The notes beneath the pieces were generated by a model, which was not told where the DNA came from, made no database searches, and saw only the letters and a list, made by a program, of their open reading frames with translations. From CBDFMG01 sp965221205 [NCBI: bacterium] (GTDB lineage: Bacteria > SM23-31): a DNA stretch of 64,000 nucleotides. Position 1 is the stretch's first letter. Every line of letters begins with the position of its first letter. The position numbers were made by a program, and so were the translations under genes. Shown here in pieces: positions 9,002 through 18,697 of this stretch. Location: positions 2,852,001 through 2,916,000 of the forward strand of contig OZ244870.1 in assembly GCA_965221205.1 (NCBI GenBank). Direction: 5' to 3'.

Positions 9002-9898
9002 ATGTGCGGAATTGCCGGCTTTCTTACGAAAACGAAAAACAACTTTACACCGGTAGGAAATACAATTCTTCAGATGCTGATACCTTTAGCTGTGCGGGGT
9101 CCCGATTCTGCCGGGGTTGCACTGTATGGTCCCAAGGTGAACGAGGGAATTGTTGTGCAGATTAAACTCGGGGGGGGAAAAGAAGAAAATTTTATAGTAG
9201 ATCAGATAAAAAAAATGGGACCTGTCGGTGAGGTAAAGACAACGGCTGAATACCTCCGTATTGTGATAGATATTAAAGAAAATATTGAGTCGTTTCTAAA
9301 CCTTGTCGAATCGTTGGACGAAGGCATAGAAATTGTCAGTTTAGGCACTCAGCTTGAAGTCATAAAGCAAATAGGTTCGCCACAAAATTTGGATTCTACG
9401 TACAATATCTCCGATTTTACCGGCACACATGGTTTGGGGCATACCCGGCTTTCGACGGAGAGTCTTGTTGATCTCAGCCATTCACAGCCTTTCTGGGCAT
9501 ACGGATATCCCGATCTTGCAATTGCCCACAACGGGCATATAACGAATTATCACAAAATGCGTCAGCTTTACGAACAAAAAGGCGCCAAGTTTTACACCAA
9601 AAACGATTCCGAAGTTATCGGTATCTATCTTGCCGATAAATTGTCAAAGGGAATAGCGCTTGAAGACGTGTTGGAATCCTCACTTGGTGACTTTGACGGC
9701 TCGTTCAGCTACCTTGTATCAACGTCCAACAGTATTGGATTTGCCAAGGACCCCTTTGCGTTTAAACCTCTGCTCTTTGCCGAAACCGATGATTTTGTCG
9801 CAATTGCTACTGAAGAGGTTGCAATTCGTTCTGCTTTCCCCGGCAGTTATACAGTGCGGGAAGCTCTATCAAAGGAGACACGTATATGGCAGAGATAA
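9002..9898 (+). CDS. mgsA: N-methylglutamate synthase subunit A (class II glutamine amidotransferase; GlxB-like)
   Basis: A 298-residue Ntn-type amidotransferase. Cys2 after the initiator Met (MCGIAGF) is the N-terminal nucleophile. RGPDSAG, GHTRLSTES and AHNGHITNY are the substrate and oxyanion segments of the glutamate-synthase GATase domain. It is homologous to GlxB and to the first third of GltB. In the N-methylglutamate pathway it is thought to release the amine from gamma-glutamylmethylamide and feed it to MgsC. AAGGA lies upstream of the ATG. The end overlaps mgsB by 13 bases, so the two are translationally coupled. First gene of an eight-gene operon. Confidence 0.88.
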   Translation: MCGIAGFLTKTKNNFTPVGNTILQMLIPLAVRGPDSAGVALYGPKVNEGIVVQIKLGGGKEENFIVDQIKKMGPVGEVKTTAEYLRIVIDIKENIESFLNLVESLDEGIEIVSLGTQLEVIKQIGSPQNLDSTYNISDFTGTHGLGHTRLSTESLVDLSHSQPFWAYGYPDLAIAHNGHITNYHKMRQLYEQKGAKFYTKNDSEVIGIYLADKLSKGIALEDVLESSLGDFDGSFSYLVSTSNSIGFAKDPFAFKPLLFAETDDFVAIATEEVAIRSAFPGSYTVREALSKETRIWQR

Positions 9899-10596
9899 TC
9901 TGCAACGGTCAAAATACCCGTGACATAAATAATCATATCAAGCAGCTTATCGACCGGGGAGAAACGGACATCATTGTTAAAGGGGCTTGGGCTAAACACA
10001 ACCTTGGCGTGGCGATTATGAAGCCTGTTTCTATCACTTTTGACAGCAGTGTGGGTTATTATTGTGCCGGGATGATCGATGGGGCAACCGTAAAGATTCA
10101 TGGAAGCGCCGGATGGGGATTAGCGGAATCCATGATGAGCGGTGCGGTCATTGTCGACGGCTGTGCCGGCAATGGCGCCGCAGCAGCAATGCGCGGAGGA
10201 ACAGTCGTTATTCACAACGACACAGCAGCCCGTTTAGGTGTCTCCATGAAGAGAGGACTCGTTCTCGTTGCCGGTAACTGTGGATATATGGCCGGTTTTA
10301 TGGCGCAGAAAGGAACCATCATCGTTTGTGGCGACACAGGCGAAGCATTTGGGGATTCAATGTACGAGACCATCTGTTATGTAGGGGGGGAAATCGACCA
10401 ACTTGGAATTGATGCTGTCATTGAAGAACCGACAGATGAAGATTTTAGTTTTCTCAAATCAACCATTTCTGAGCATCTTTCTGAGAAGAGCCAACAAATA
10501 ACAGACAAAATTCAAAAATTTAAAAAAATCGTTTCCGGACGCAAACTTTGGCATTTTGATAAAAATGAGCGGAATGTCTGGCGGAAAGCGCTCTAA
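9886..10596 (+). CDS. mgsB: N-methylglutamate synthase subunit B (GltB C-terminal GXGXG domain; GlxC-like)
   Basis: A 236-residue protein consisting of the right-handed beta-helix (GXGXG) domain found at the C-terminus of glutamate synthase. Repeats are visible: HGSAGWGLAESM, VDGCAGNGAAAAMRGG, VLVAGNCGYMAGFMAQKG and GDTGEAFGDSMYE. In glutamate synthase this domain is structural and holds the other domains together. Here it is a separate subunit, as in mgsABC and glxBCD. A charged helical tail of about 45 residues follows the helix. The gene overlaps mgsA by 13 bases and is followed by a 102-base gap to mgsC. Confidence 0.87.
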   Translation: MAEIICNGQNTRDINNHIKQLIDRGETDIIVKGAWAKHNLGVAIMKPVSITFDSSVGYYCAGMIDGATVKIHGSAGWGLAESMMSGAVIVDGCAGNGAAAAMRGGTVVIHNDTAARLGVSMKRGLVLVAGNCGYMAGFMAQKGTIIVCGDTGEAFGDSMYETICYVGGEIDQLGIDAVIEEPTDEDFSFLKSTISEHLSEKSQQITDKIQKFKKIVSGRKLWHFDKNERNVWRKAL

Positions 10597-10698
10597 CGGA
10601 CACATAATCGAAGATCGTATAAAATATGAATTTTATTGCCTTGAAATCGACCGTGAGCTGTAGGGTCATTGTAATAACGTCACAAGGAGAAATCAATT

Positions 10699-12057
10699 TT
10701 GTCTAATAAAACCACCTCGAGTTATCCACCGCTCCGACAGAGTAACACCTTTCCCCCTGATGTAATGGAAGATATACAGGTCAAGTCTGAACTGGGACGA
10801 TATCGTATCCGCGGTTTTGGAACTCTCCGTCAAAGGCGATGGTCGACATTTGACGACCTTACCTTTATTCCCTGCTCTCTCACTCGCATACCCTTGGAGG
10901 GTTATCGTGAGCGTTGCGAATCAAAAACCGTTCTCGGCACCAGATTTGCAAAGAAACCGATCGAACTTGATATTCCAATAATGATCACCGGTATGAGCTG
11001 GGGGGCCCTGTCCTATAACGCGAAAGTCGCCCTCGCGAAGGGTGCCAATATTGTCGGATCTTCAAACACGACTGGTGACGGGGGAATGTTAAAATCTGAA
11101 CGGGAGCATAGTAATATCCTGATCTACGAAGTGTTGCCGTCCCGATACGGTTTCAGCACTCACGACTTGAAAGTAGCGGACGGGATCGAATTAACGATCG
11201 GACAAGGTGCTAAACCGGGGACCGGAGGGTTATTGCTTGAAACAAAAGTTCTCGAATCAATTGCCGAACAGCGGGACTTACCCGTTGGCGTCGATCAGCG
11301 CAGTCCTGCACGACATCCCGATTTTCTCGGTCCTGATGATATGATCACAAAGATCGAAGAACTGCGGGAAGCCACCGACTGGCAGGTTCCGATCTTTGTG
11401 AAAATGGGGGCGACCCGCGTATTTGACGACGTTAGATTAGCCGCAAAAGCGGGGGCGGACGTGGTTGTCGTTGATGGAATGGAGGCTGGAACCGCTGCCT
11501 CGGCCGAAATTTGTCAGGAGTATACCGGCATTCCCACGCTGGCTGCCGTCTGTGAGGCACGGGCCGCACTCGAAGATATCGGGTTATATAACGAGGTCCA
11601 AATAATTATAGCCGGCGGGATACGGAACGGTGCCGATGCGGCAAAAGCCATGGCACTCGGTGCAGATGCGATCTATATAGGTACTGCAGCGCTTATCGGG
11701 CTTAATTGTAATAAACCGATTTATGTTGAAGACTACCACAAACTTGGTACCGAGCCGTACCACTGTCATCACTGTCACACAGGTCTTTGTCCCGTCGGTA
11801 TAACAACGCAAGATCCCGAACTTATGAAACGCCTTGACATAGACGAAGGCACAGAACGTACAGCAAATCTTTTACAGGCAATGACATCTGAAATCCAGAT
11901 ATTGGCCCGGGCCTGCGGAAAAGCCGACGTGCATGATCTCGATCCCGAAGATCTTCGGGCCTTGAATGTAGAAGCATCGATGATTTGCGGCATTCCACTG
12001 GTGGGTACTAACCGGATTTTTGGTGGTGGCCCTGGATGGAAAAAGCGGGAATCATAG
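10699..12057 (+). CDS. mgsC: N-methylglutamate synthase subunit C (FMN-binding glutamate synthase domain; GlxD-like)
   Basis: A 452-residue protein with the FMN-binding TIM barrel of glutamate synthase. Motifs include ITGMSWGALSYNAK, NTTGDGGML, GQGAKPGTGG, VVVVDGMEAGTAAS, IIIAGGIRNGADAAKAMALG and the Cys cluster HCHHCHTGLCPVGI for the 3Fe-4S centre. It performs the synthase half-reaction, joining methylamine from gamma-glutamylmethylamide with 2-oxoglutarate to give N-methylglutamate. The start is TTG at 10699, preceded by AAGGAG. Length and motif order match GlxD/MgsC. The closest alternative is an ordinary ferredoxin-type glutamate synthase, but the neighbours argue against it. Confidence 0.88.
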   Translation: MSNKTTSSYPPLRQSNTFPPDVMEDIQVKSELGRYRIRGFGTLRQRRWSTFDDLTFIPCSLTRIPLEGYRERCESKTVLGTRFAKKPIELDIPIMITGMSWGALSYNAKVALAKGANIVGSSNTTGDGGMLKSEREHSNILIYEVLPSRYGFSTHDLKVADGIELTIGQGAKPGTGGLLLETKVLESIAEQRDLPVGVDQRSPARHPDFLGPDDMITKIEELREATDWQVPIFVKMGATRVFDDVRLAAKAGADVVVVDGMEAGTAASAEICQEYTGIPTLAAVCEARAALEDIGLYNEVQIIIAGGIRNGADAAKAMALGADAIYIGTAALIGLNCNKPIYVEDYHKLGTEPYHCHHCHTGLCPVGITTQDPELMKRLDIDEGTERTANLLQAMTSEIQILARACGKADVHDLDPEDLRALNVEASMICGIPLVGTNRIFGGGPGWKKRES

Positions 12058-12108
12058 CCAATAGGGCCTTATGCTCCCTGCCTGACAACAACTAAATTAT
12101 TAAATTTC

Positions 12109-13347
12109 ATGTCTCTGAAACTCTTACTTCAAGCTTTCACCAATCACAAATCTTTGCCAAAAATGTGGCATTCTCATGCGCTGAAGGATAGTTATGACGT
12201 CGTGATTAGCGGCGGAGGTGTTCATGGGCTTGCGTGTGCATATTACCTCGCAACTGAACACGGCATAACGAACGTTGCAGTCCTCGAGAAGAACTATATC
12301 GGCTCAGGCGGCAGCGGACGGAATACCGCCATTGTCCGCAGTAACTATCTTACACCTGAAGGCGCAAATTTTTACAATGAGAGTTTAAAGCTGTTTGAGA
12401 AGATGTCCGTTGATCTGGACTTTAACGTGATGTTCAGCAGGCGGGGACATATGACGCTTGCTCATAGCGATGGCGCTGTTAATACCATGAGTCGTCGAGC
12501 TCATGTCAATCAAATCGAGGGTATAGACTCGCGGCTTATCCGGCCGGATGAAATTTCCCGTCTTTGTCCTTATCTTGATATGAGCGATGAACCCCGCTAC
12601 CCTATTTTAGCCGCACTCTATCATCCACCGGGGGGAATTATCCGGCACGATGCAGTTGTCTGGGGATATGCCCACCAGGCGGACCGGCACGGTATTCACA
12701 TTCATCAAAAAACCAAGGTAACCGGCATCAATACGCTCAATGGCAAGATTACAGGAGTACAAACGAATCGCGGTGAAATTAAAACAGGGATTGTCCTCAA
12801 TGCTACCGCTGGTTGGGCATCAACAATCACAGCAATGGTTGGGATCAACCTCCCTTTGGTTACTATCCCCCTGCAAGCGTGTGTGACCGAACCGCTTAAG
12901 CCTTTCCTCGACGTGGTAATCGTGTCCGGTAGTTTACATGTTTACATTAGTCAATCGGACCGCGGAGAACTTGTGATGGGGGCAAGCGTGGACCCATTTT
13001 CTTCCTATTCGATGGCAGGTTCACTTTTATTTCTTGAAAATATAGCGGGTCACGTACTGGAACTTTTCCCGTCTTTTAGCAAAGTGCGTGTTCAGCGCCA
13101 GTGGGCCGGGATTTGCGAAATGCCTCCCGACTTTAGCCCGATCATGGGGAAGACTCCTGTGGAAGGATTTTTGGTGGATGTCGGATGGGGAACATATGGG
13201 TTCAAATCAGCTCCTATTTCAGGCAAAATGATAGCAGAACTGATCGCTACTGATAAGACTCCGGAACTGATCGCTCCTTTTCGCTTGTCACGGTTTGTTG
13301 AGAATGAACTTGTCGGAGAAAAAGGAGCGGCGTCGGTGGGTAATTAA
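12109..13347 (+). CDS. mgdA: N-methylglutamate dehydrogenase subunit A (sarcosine oxidase beta-like, SoxB)
   Basis: A 412-residue FAD-dependent oxidoreductase of the DAO/SoxB family. The dinucleotide fold VVISGGGVHGLACAYYLA is near residue 30, then YIGSGGSGRNTAIVRSNYL, the region that contacts the flavins in heterotetrameric sarcosine oxidase. The C-terminus carries PDFSPIMGKTPVEGF and VDVGWGTYGFKSAP. In the N-methylglutamate pathway this subunit oxidises N-methylglutamate. The gene lies 51 bases after mgsC and 124 bases before mgdB. Order B-D-A-G downstream is that of sox and mgd operons. Confidence 0.88.
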   Translation: MSLKLLLQAFTNHKSLPKMWHSHALKDSYDVVISGGGVHGLACAYYLATEHGITNVAVLEKNYIGSGGSGRNTAIVRSNYLTPEGANFYNESLKLFEKMSVDLDFNVMFSRRGHMTLAHSDGAVNTMSRRAHVNQIEGIDSRLIRPDEISRLCPYLDMSDEPRYPILAALYHPPGGIIRHDAVVWGYAHQADRHGIHIHQKTKVTGINTLNGKITGVQTNRGEIKTGIVLNATAGWASTITAMVGINLPLVTIPLQACVTEPLKPFLDVVIVSGSLHVYISQSDRGELVMGASVDPFSSYSMAGSLLFLENIAGHVLELFPSFSKVRVQRQWAGICEMPPDFSPIMGKTPVEGFLVDVGWGTYGFKSAPISGKMIAELIATDKTPELIAPFRLSRFVENELVGEKGAASVGN

Positions 13348-13471
13348 GTGTTTTTTTAATTTAAACACACAATTTGAGTATACAAACAATTTTAATTTGG
13401 AGATTTTTTGGCTGAATGTTTTGGCAATCATTTTATTTTCTACTAATTCAATAGTCAGCAAGGAGTAATGC

Positions 13472-13750
13472 ATGTTAATTCTAACATGTCCCAATTGCGG
13501 GGACCGGAACGTCAGTGAATTCCGTTTTGACGGTGAATATATTCCGCGCCCGGAAGACCCTTCTGCATGCAGCTATTCAGATTGGACCGATTATCTCTAT
13601 ATCCGTACCAACAGCATGAACATTCAAATTGAATGGTGGTATCATAATGCCGGTTGTGAGCTATGGTTTCTTGCTGAAAGAAACACACTGACCAACCGGG
13701 TTGTCAAGACCTATCTCTGGCAACCAAATTTCACTGTAGGAGAAGCATAA
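13472..13750 (+). CDS. mgdB: N-methylglutamate dehydrogenase subunit B (sarcosine oxidase delta-like, SoxD)
   Basis: A 92-residue SoxD protein. Zinc ligands are visible: Cys-x2-Cys in LTCPNCGDR near the N-terminus and His-x3-Cys in WWYHNAGCELWF near residue 55-60. Other family marks are SEFRFDGEY and the DWTDYLYIRTN segment. SoxD is a small structural zinc subunit of heterotetrameric sarcosine oxidase. AAGGAG precedes the ATG. The stop codon is directly followed by the TTG start of mgdC. Confidence 0.87.
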   Translation: MLILTCPNCGDRNVSEFRFDGEYIPRPEDPSACSYSDWTDYLYIRTNSMNIQIEWWYHNAGCELWFLAERNTLTNRVVKTYLWQPNFTVGEA

Positions 13751-16648
13751 TTGCAGACGGCTCTACCGGTAAAATCTCATCGTATTCCTCTGCAGCAACA
13801 AGGTGATGTTATAGATCGTTCCTCCGTGATCGCCTTTCGTTTCAACGGTAAAGATTATACCGGCTATCAAGGAGACACTATTGCTTCAGCGCTCACGGCT
13901 GCCGGGGTTCAAACTTTAAGCCGTTCCTTTAAATATCACCGGCCGCGCGGATTGCTTTGCTGTTCCGGCGATTGTCCAAATTGTCTGGTACAGGTTGACG
14001 ACGAACCGAACATTCGTGCATGCACACGGAAGATAATTCACGGAATGGATGTCCGGCCACAAAACGCATGGCCGTCACTCAAGTATGACTTCCTTTCATT
14101 GACGCAGCTTGGATCACGGCTGATGCCGGTCGGTTTTTACTATAAAACCTTTATAAAGCCCTCGTTATTATGGCCTCTTTTCGAACGAATATTACGTAAG
14201 TCTGCCGGCCTGGGAAAGGTCGACCCCAACACTCCACCAGGTGAATATGATAAACAGTATCTGCATGCCGATGTTACGGTAGTAGGCGGCGGACCGGCCG
14301 GAATAAGCGCAGCGGTATCAGCCGCAAAACAAGGAGCAAGAGTGAAAGTGTTCGACGGCGAACCGGCCCTTGGGGGTCACGCACGGTTTAAATCGAATTC
14401 GGTTTTGCATGAGCTCACAGAACCCCTGGGCCACTACGAGAATATCGATATATTTACAGAGACAACTGTCCAAGGAGTATATGAAGACAATTGGCTGTCT
14501 GCTTCCCGTGGGAATCGCCTCTTCAAAATCAGATCAAAATCTTTGGTGTTGGCTACCGGAGCAAATGAAATTCCGCTCGTCTTTGAAAATAACGATCTGC
14601 CGGGGGTGATGTTAGGGAGCGCCGTACAACGACTTCTACTCCTTTTTGGTGTCTGTCCCGGAAAAAACATCCTGATTGTAACAGCTAACGAAGGTGGATG
14701 GCGATTAGCCGGTGATCTCCAAACAGCAGGAATTACTGTGTCTGCCATTGTGGACGAACGATCCCAAGACATCTGTAATAGTTTGCTCTTAAACGAATTG
14801 GTTGCTGATACTACACCGGTCTTTTACGAGCATACAATTTTAAAAGCGGTTGGTTTGAAATCTGTGAAGAAAGCACACATAGTACGAATTGACTCCAATG
14901 GTACTATCGATTCATCGATCAATCGGTCGTTGGAATGCGATGTAATCGCCATGAGTGCCGGCTGGACTCCTGCGCTGGGATTATTTTATATGGCAGGTGG
15001 AAAAACAGAATACAACAAAGAACTATCGGAAATAGTGCCGGTATCGTGCCCGCCTCATCTTTCTATAGCAGGAAGGGCAGCAGGGATACATTCGATGGAT
15101 AAACAAATCATCCAGGGTGAGCAGGCAGGTTTGTTCGCGTTTAACTCCATAGGAGCTGAAAAAAGAGACCTTGTGTGGACAGTGCCTGACATCACCGGTG
15201 AAACGTATCGTACTTCTGCGCGCCTCAGTATACCGGGTAACAAAAAGGGGTTTGTCTGTTTCTGTGAAGATGTCAGCGACCGGGATATTGAAACGGCAAT
15301 TGCGGAGGGTTACAACAGTATTGAACTCCTCAAACGGTACAGCACCATTTCAATGGGACCATGCCAGGGGAAAATGTGTTCAATGAATACTATTCATCTT
15401 TGTGCACGAAGTAATAATCGGACCGTTGGGGAAACAGGCAAAACAACGGCGCGGCCTCCTACGGAACCCATAGCACTGGGCACTCTTGCCGGACAAAAGA
15501 TGGAACCGGTACAGGTGACCCCGCTGCATACCTGGCATGTGAACCGGGGCGCCAAAATGATGGTAGCCGGTCAATGGTTGCGTCCCGAACACTATGTTGA
15601 CCCTAAAGACGAAGTCCTTGCCGTTAATGAACGGGTTGGCCTCATTGATGTCGGTACGTTAGGTAAATTGAAACTGACAGGACCGGGTGTACCGGATTTT
15701 CTTGAACGTATTTATTTGAATAAATGGCGTAAACTCTCTGTAGGACGTGTTCGTTACGGTATGATGTGTAATGATGAAGGTATAATACTCGACGATGGTG
15801 TCTGTGCTCATATAAGTGATGAAGAATGGTATATGAGTACAACTTCATCAGGGGCATCAGGAATCTATGATTGGTTGCAATTGTGGTTACAATCAGGTTG
15901 GGGAGATGGTGTCCATCTAACAGATTTAACCGATGTATATTCTTCAATAAATATTGCCGGACCCCGGGCACGGGAAGTGCTGAAAAAGCTAACAACGTGC
16001 AATTTAGATAAAGATGAATTTCCCTACATGTCTGTTCGCTCTGCTGAAGTAGCAGGTGTCATGTCCCGAATACTGCGAATCGGATTCACCGGTGAACTCT
16101 CCTACGAGATTCACTGTCCGTCCGGTTATGCGCTGCATATCTGGGAATCATTGATGCATACCGGGGAGGAATTCGACATAATTCCTTTTGGCGTCGAAGC
16201 ACAACGAATACTGAGATTACAGAAAATATTTGTTCTTGTCGGACAGGATACCGATGCTTTGTCCGATCCGCTTTCAGCCAATATGGAATGGATCGTAAAG
16301 ATGGATAAACCTGACTTTCTCGGAAGACGTTCTTTTACACGGATACTGGATGAAGGCAGGAAACAATTACTGGTTGGATTTAAAATGGATAATCCGGGCA
16401 TTGTTCCGGACGAAGGCAGCCAGGTTGTGAGCAAAAATTCTGGTAGAAAAATGAAGATTATCGGTTGGATAAGCTCCAGTCGATTCAGTCCGTCTTTGAA
16501 TGAAGCAATCGGACTCTGTTGGCTGCCGCCGGATATAGGCGGAAAAAATGGAGCTTCCTTTACGATAAAAGTGAGTGGGAAATTAGAAACGGCACATGTT
16601 TTCCATGGCGCATTTTATGATCCGGAAGGCACAAGACAGAAGATGTAA
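13751..16648 (+). CDS. mgdC: N-methylglutamate dehydrogenase subunit C (sarcosine oxidase alpha-like, SoxA)
   Basis: A 965-residue alpha subunit. Domains in order: an N-terminal 2Fe-2S-ferredoxin-like region with RGLLCCSGDCPNCLVQV (about 75-90); an NAD-binding pyridine-nucleotide oxidoreductase fold, VTVVGGGPAGISAAVSA (about 176-192); a BFD-like cysteine site, GFVCFCEDV with GPCQGKMC; and, from about residue 590, a GcvT-like tetrahydrofolate-binding aminomethyltransferase domain. The last domain would capture the C1 unit as methylene-tetrahydrofolate. The start is TTG, directly after the mgdB stop, with GGAG inside the end of mgdB. The size matches SoxA (about 960-1000 aa). Confidence 0.9.
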   Translation: MQTALPVKSHRIPLQQQGDVIDRSSVIAFRFNGKDYTGYQGDTIASALTAAGVQTLSRSFKYHRPRGLLCCSGDCPNCLVQVDDEPNIRACTRKIIHGMDVRPQNAWPSLKYDFLSLTQLGSRLMPVGFYYKTFIKPSLLWPLFERILRKSAGLGKVDPNTPPGEYDKQYLHADVTVVGGGPAGISAAVSAAKQGARVKVFDGEPALGGHARFKSNSVLHELTEPLGHYENIDIFTETTVQGVYEDNWLSASRGNRLFKIRSKSLVLATGANEIPLVFENNDLPGVMLGSAVQRLLLLFGVCPGKNILIVTANEGGWRLAGDLQTAGITVSAIVDERSQDICNSLLLNELVADTTPVFYEHTILKAVGLKSVKKAHIVRIDSNGTIDSSINRSLECDVIAMSAGWTPALGLFYMAGGKTEYNKELSEIVPVSCPPHLSIAGRAAGIHSMDKQIIQGEQAGLFAFNSIGAEKRDLVWTVPDITGETYRTSARLSIPGNKKGFVCFCEDVSDRDIETAIAEGYNSIELLKRYSTISMGPCQGKMCSMNTIHLCARSNNRTVGETGKTTARPPTEPIALGTLAGQKMEPVQVTPLHTWHVNRGAKMMVAGQWLRPEHYVDPKDEVLAVNERVGLIDVGTLGKLKLTGPGVPDFLERIYLNKWRKLSVGRVRYGMMCNDEGIILDDGVCAHISDEEWYMSTTSSGASGIYDWLQLWLQSGWGDGVHLTDLTDVYSSINIAGPRAREVLKKLTTCNLDKDEFPYMSVRSAEVAGVMSRILRIGFTGELSYEIHCPSGYALHIWESLMHTGEEFDIIPFGVEAQRILRLQKIFVLVGQDTDALSDPLSANMEWIVKMDKPDFLGRRSFTRILDEGRKQLLVGFKMDNPGIVPDEGSQVVSKNSGRKMKIIGWISSSRFSPSLNEAIGLCWLPPDIGGKNGASFTIKVSGKLETAHVFHGAFYDPEGTRQKM

Positions 16649-16651
16649 TCT

Positions 16652-17341
16652 ATGCCCAATACACTGATAAAATCAACACCGCTTCATGCGATTTCCCGGC
16701 AATTCAATCCACACTATACTGAGCAACAGGGCTGGGAAATCCCCAAAGTTTACACCACCGTAGATGCAGAATTGAGCGCTGCCAGGCACAGAGTTGCAGT
16801 CGCCGATGCAACGCCAAACGGTAAACTAATGGTCCGGGGCAGCCAGGCTCAAGAATTCCTTAACAAGGTTATTGGTCTGCCGCTCATTGCCGTTAATACC
16901 GGAAGAGAAATCATGGGGATGAGAGTTTACCGTCTGCGAAACGATCTCTATTATATCAGCACACTACCCGGTAATGAAGCGGATATCAATAAAAAGTTAC
17001 AGGAAAAAGCGAACGAGACAGATAAATTTATTACAATTACCGATGTAACGCACGGTAGATCAGAAATTCTGATAGTAGGACCGAACAGTCAGGAACTCAT
17101 GAGCAAATTGTGTGGATTGGATTTTCACCCTTATGCTTTTCCAAATGAAACTGCAAAACAAAGCAGTTTGGCTAAAACAACTCAGTTAATCATCCGTCGG
17201 GATAATAAAAAATTACCAGCATTTTTTATTATTGGAGCGACATCTTTAGGGGAATACCTTTGGAATATTATCATCGAGGCCGGCCGTGAATGGGACCTGA
17301 TACCGATCGGCTTCGATGCATTAAACACACTGCAAGAATAA
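16652..17341 (+). CDS. mgdD: N-methylglutamate dehydrogenase subunit D (sarcosine oxidase gamma-like, SoxG)
   Basis: A 229-residue SoxG-like protein in the GcvT/SoxG fold. Recognisable parts are TPNGKLMVRGSQAQEFL, TDVTHGRSEILIVGP and the closing GREWDLIPIGFDAL. The subunit is the most divergent of the four and its assignment is helped by position, three bases after mgdC. It contributes to the folate channel of the heterotetramer. Twenty-two bases separate it from gmaS, and these include a strong AAAGGAGG. Confidence 0.83.
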   Translation: MPNTLIKSTPLHAISRQFNPHYTEQQGWEIPKVYTTVDAELSAARHRVAVADATPNGKLMVRGSQAQEFLNKVIGLPLIAVNTGREIMGMRVYRLRNDLYYISTLPGNEADINKKLQEKANETDKFITITDVTHGRSEILIVGPNSQELMSKLCGLDFHPYAFPNETAKQSSLAKTTQLIIRRDNKKLPAFFIIGATSLGEYLWNIIIEAGREWDLIPIGFDALNTLQE

Positions 17342-17363
17342 ACTGCTAAAAAAGGAGGCTAAT

Positions 17364-18697
17364 TTGACTTTAGATCAAGTTAAAGCACTTATAAAAGAGA
17401 AAGGGATTGAATATTTCCTGTGCTCTTTTGTGGAAATGAGCGGTGCTCCAAAAGCAAAAGTGGTTCCAGTGACGAATTTAGATGAAATAGCAGCGGAAGG
17501 CGCAGGTTTTGCCGGTTTCGCTGCTGGATATATGGGGCAGGGGCCACATGATCCGGACATGGCAAGCATTCCAGATTTTAAATCTTTATCAATTGTTCCT
17601 TGGCGCAAGAACATGGCATGGGTCTCCGGCAACATTCGTGTAAACGATCAATCATGGCCTTATTGTCCCCGAACCATTTTACAACAACAGTTGGAAAGAG
17701 CTAAACAGAAAGGTTATGTTTTCAACGTGGGAGTCGAGGCAGAATTTATGCTGCTGAAGCGCAATGAAGACGGCCGCTATGAGCCATGGGATTCTCTCGA
17801 TACCTTACATAAACCGTGTTATGATTTGCGAGCTTTGCACCGTAATCTCGATATCATGACGACACTGATCAAAATATGCAGGAATTGGGTTGGTCTCCTT
17901 ATGCCAATGACCACGAAGACGCCAACTGCCAGTTTGAAATTAACTGGGTCTATTCCGACGCTTTAACATCTGCAGACCGGCTTTCTTTTTATAAGTGGAT
18001 GGTGAAAACCGTTGCTGAAGAACATGGCCTGTTGGCAACCTTTATGCCGAAACCATTTTCCAACCTGACCGGAAATGGCCTTCATCTGCATATGAGCCTC
18101 TGGGACATTCAAAATCAAGAAAATCTTTTTCTCAATGAGGAAGATGAAAATGGTTTGTCACAGCTTGCTTATTCTTTTATGGGAGGCATTCTTAAGCATG
18201 CTAAAGCATCGGCCGCAGTGACAAACCCCCTTGTCAACAGTTATAAACGTCTGGTCAGGGGCGCTCCAAAATCGGGAGCAACGTGGGCTCCGGTTTATGT
18301 CACGTATGGCGGTAGTAATCGAACGCAGATGATACGTATTCCTTCGCCGGGCCGGATTGAAAACAGATCTGTAGACGGTGCTGCGAATCCTTATCTCGTG
18401 ATGGCAGTGGTGCTTGCCGCCGGATTGGATGGCATCGAAAACAAAATCAATCCGGGGAATCGTAATGACGACAATCTCTATGAAGTCTCAGAAGATGAAC
18501 TTCGACGGCGCGGTATAAACTTTTTACCCAGATCTCTTAAAGAAGCGATAGATTATTTAGAAGCCGATGAGCTTATTATTCAGGCGCTTGGACCCGAATA
18601 TGAAAAATATTACGTTGAAGTCAAAAATGACGAGTGGCGCGAATACCACAATACGGTGAGTGAATGGGAAGTGGATAATTACCTCGGAAATTACTAA
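17364..18697 (+). CDS. gmaS: Gamma-glutamylmethylamide synthetase (GlnT-type glutamine synthetase), one frameshift
   Basis: A type-III-like glutamine synthetase, about 444 residues when repaired. It starts at TTG after AAAGGAGG. Motifs: EMSGAPKAKVVP near the N-terminus, NVGVEAEFMLLKR, NDHEDANCQFEIN, NGLHLHMSLWD, and PSPGRIENRSVDGAANPYL. GmaS makes gamma-glutamylmethylamide from glutamate, methylamine and ATP. It begins the pathway and closes this operon. The frame changes near 17870 at ATCAAAATATG. One more A would restore a single 445-codon frame, and homology continues across the break. I therefore suspect a homopolymer error rather than a dead gene. It could also be read as a glutamine synthetase paralogue, but the operon favours GmaS. 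Confidence 0.85.
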
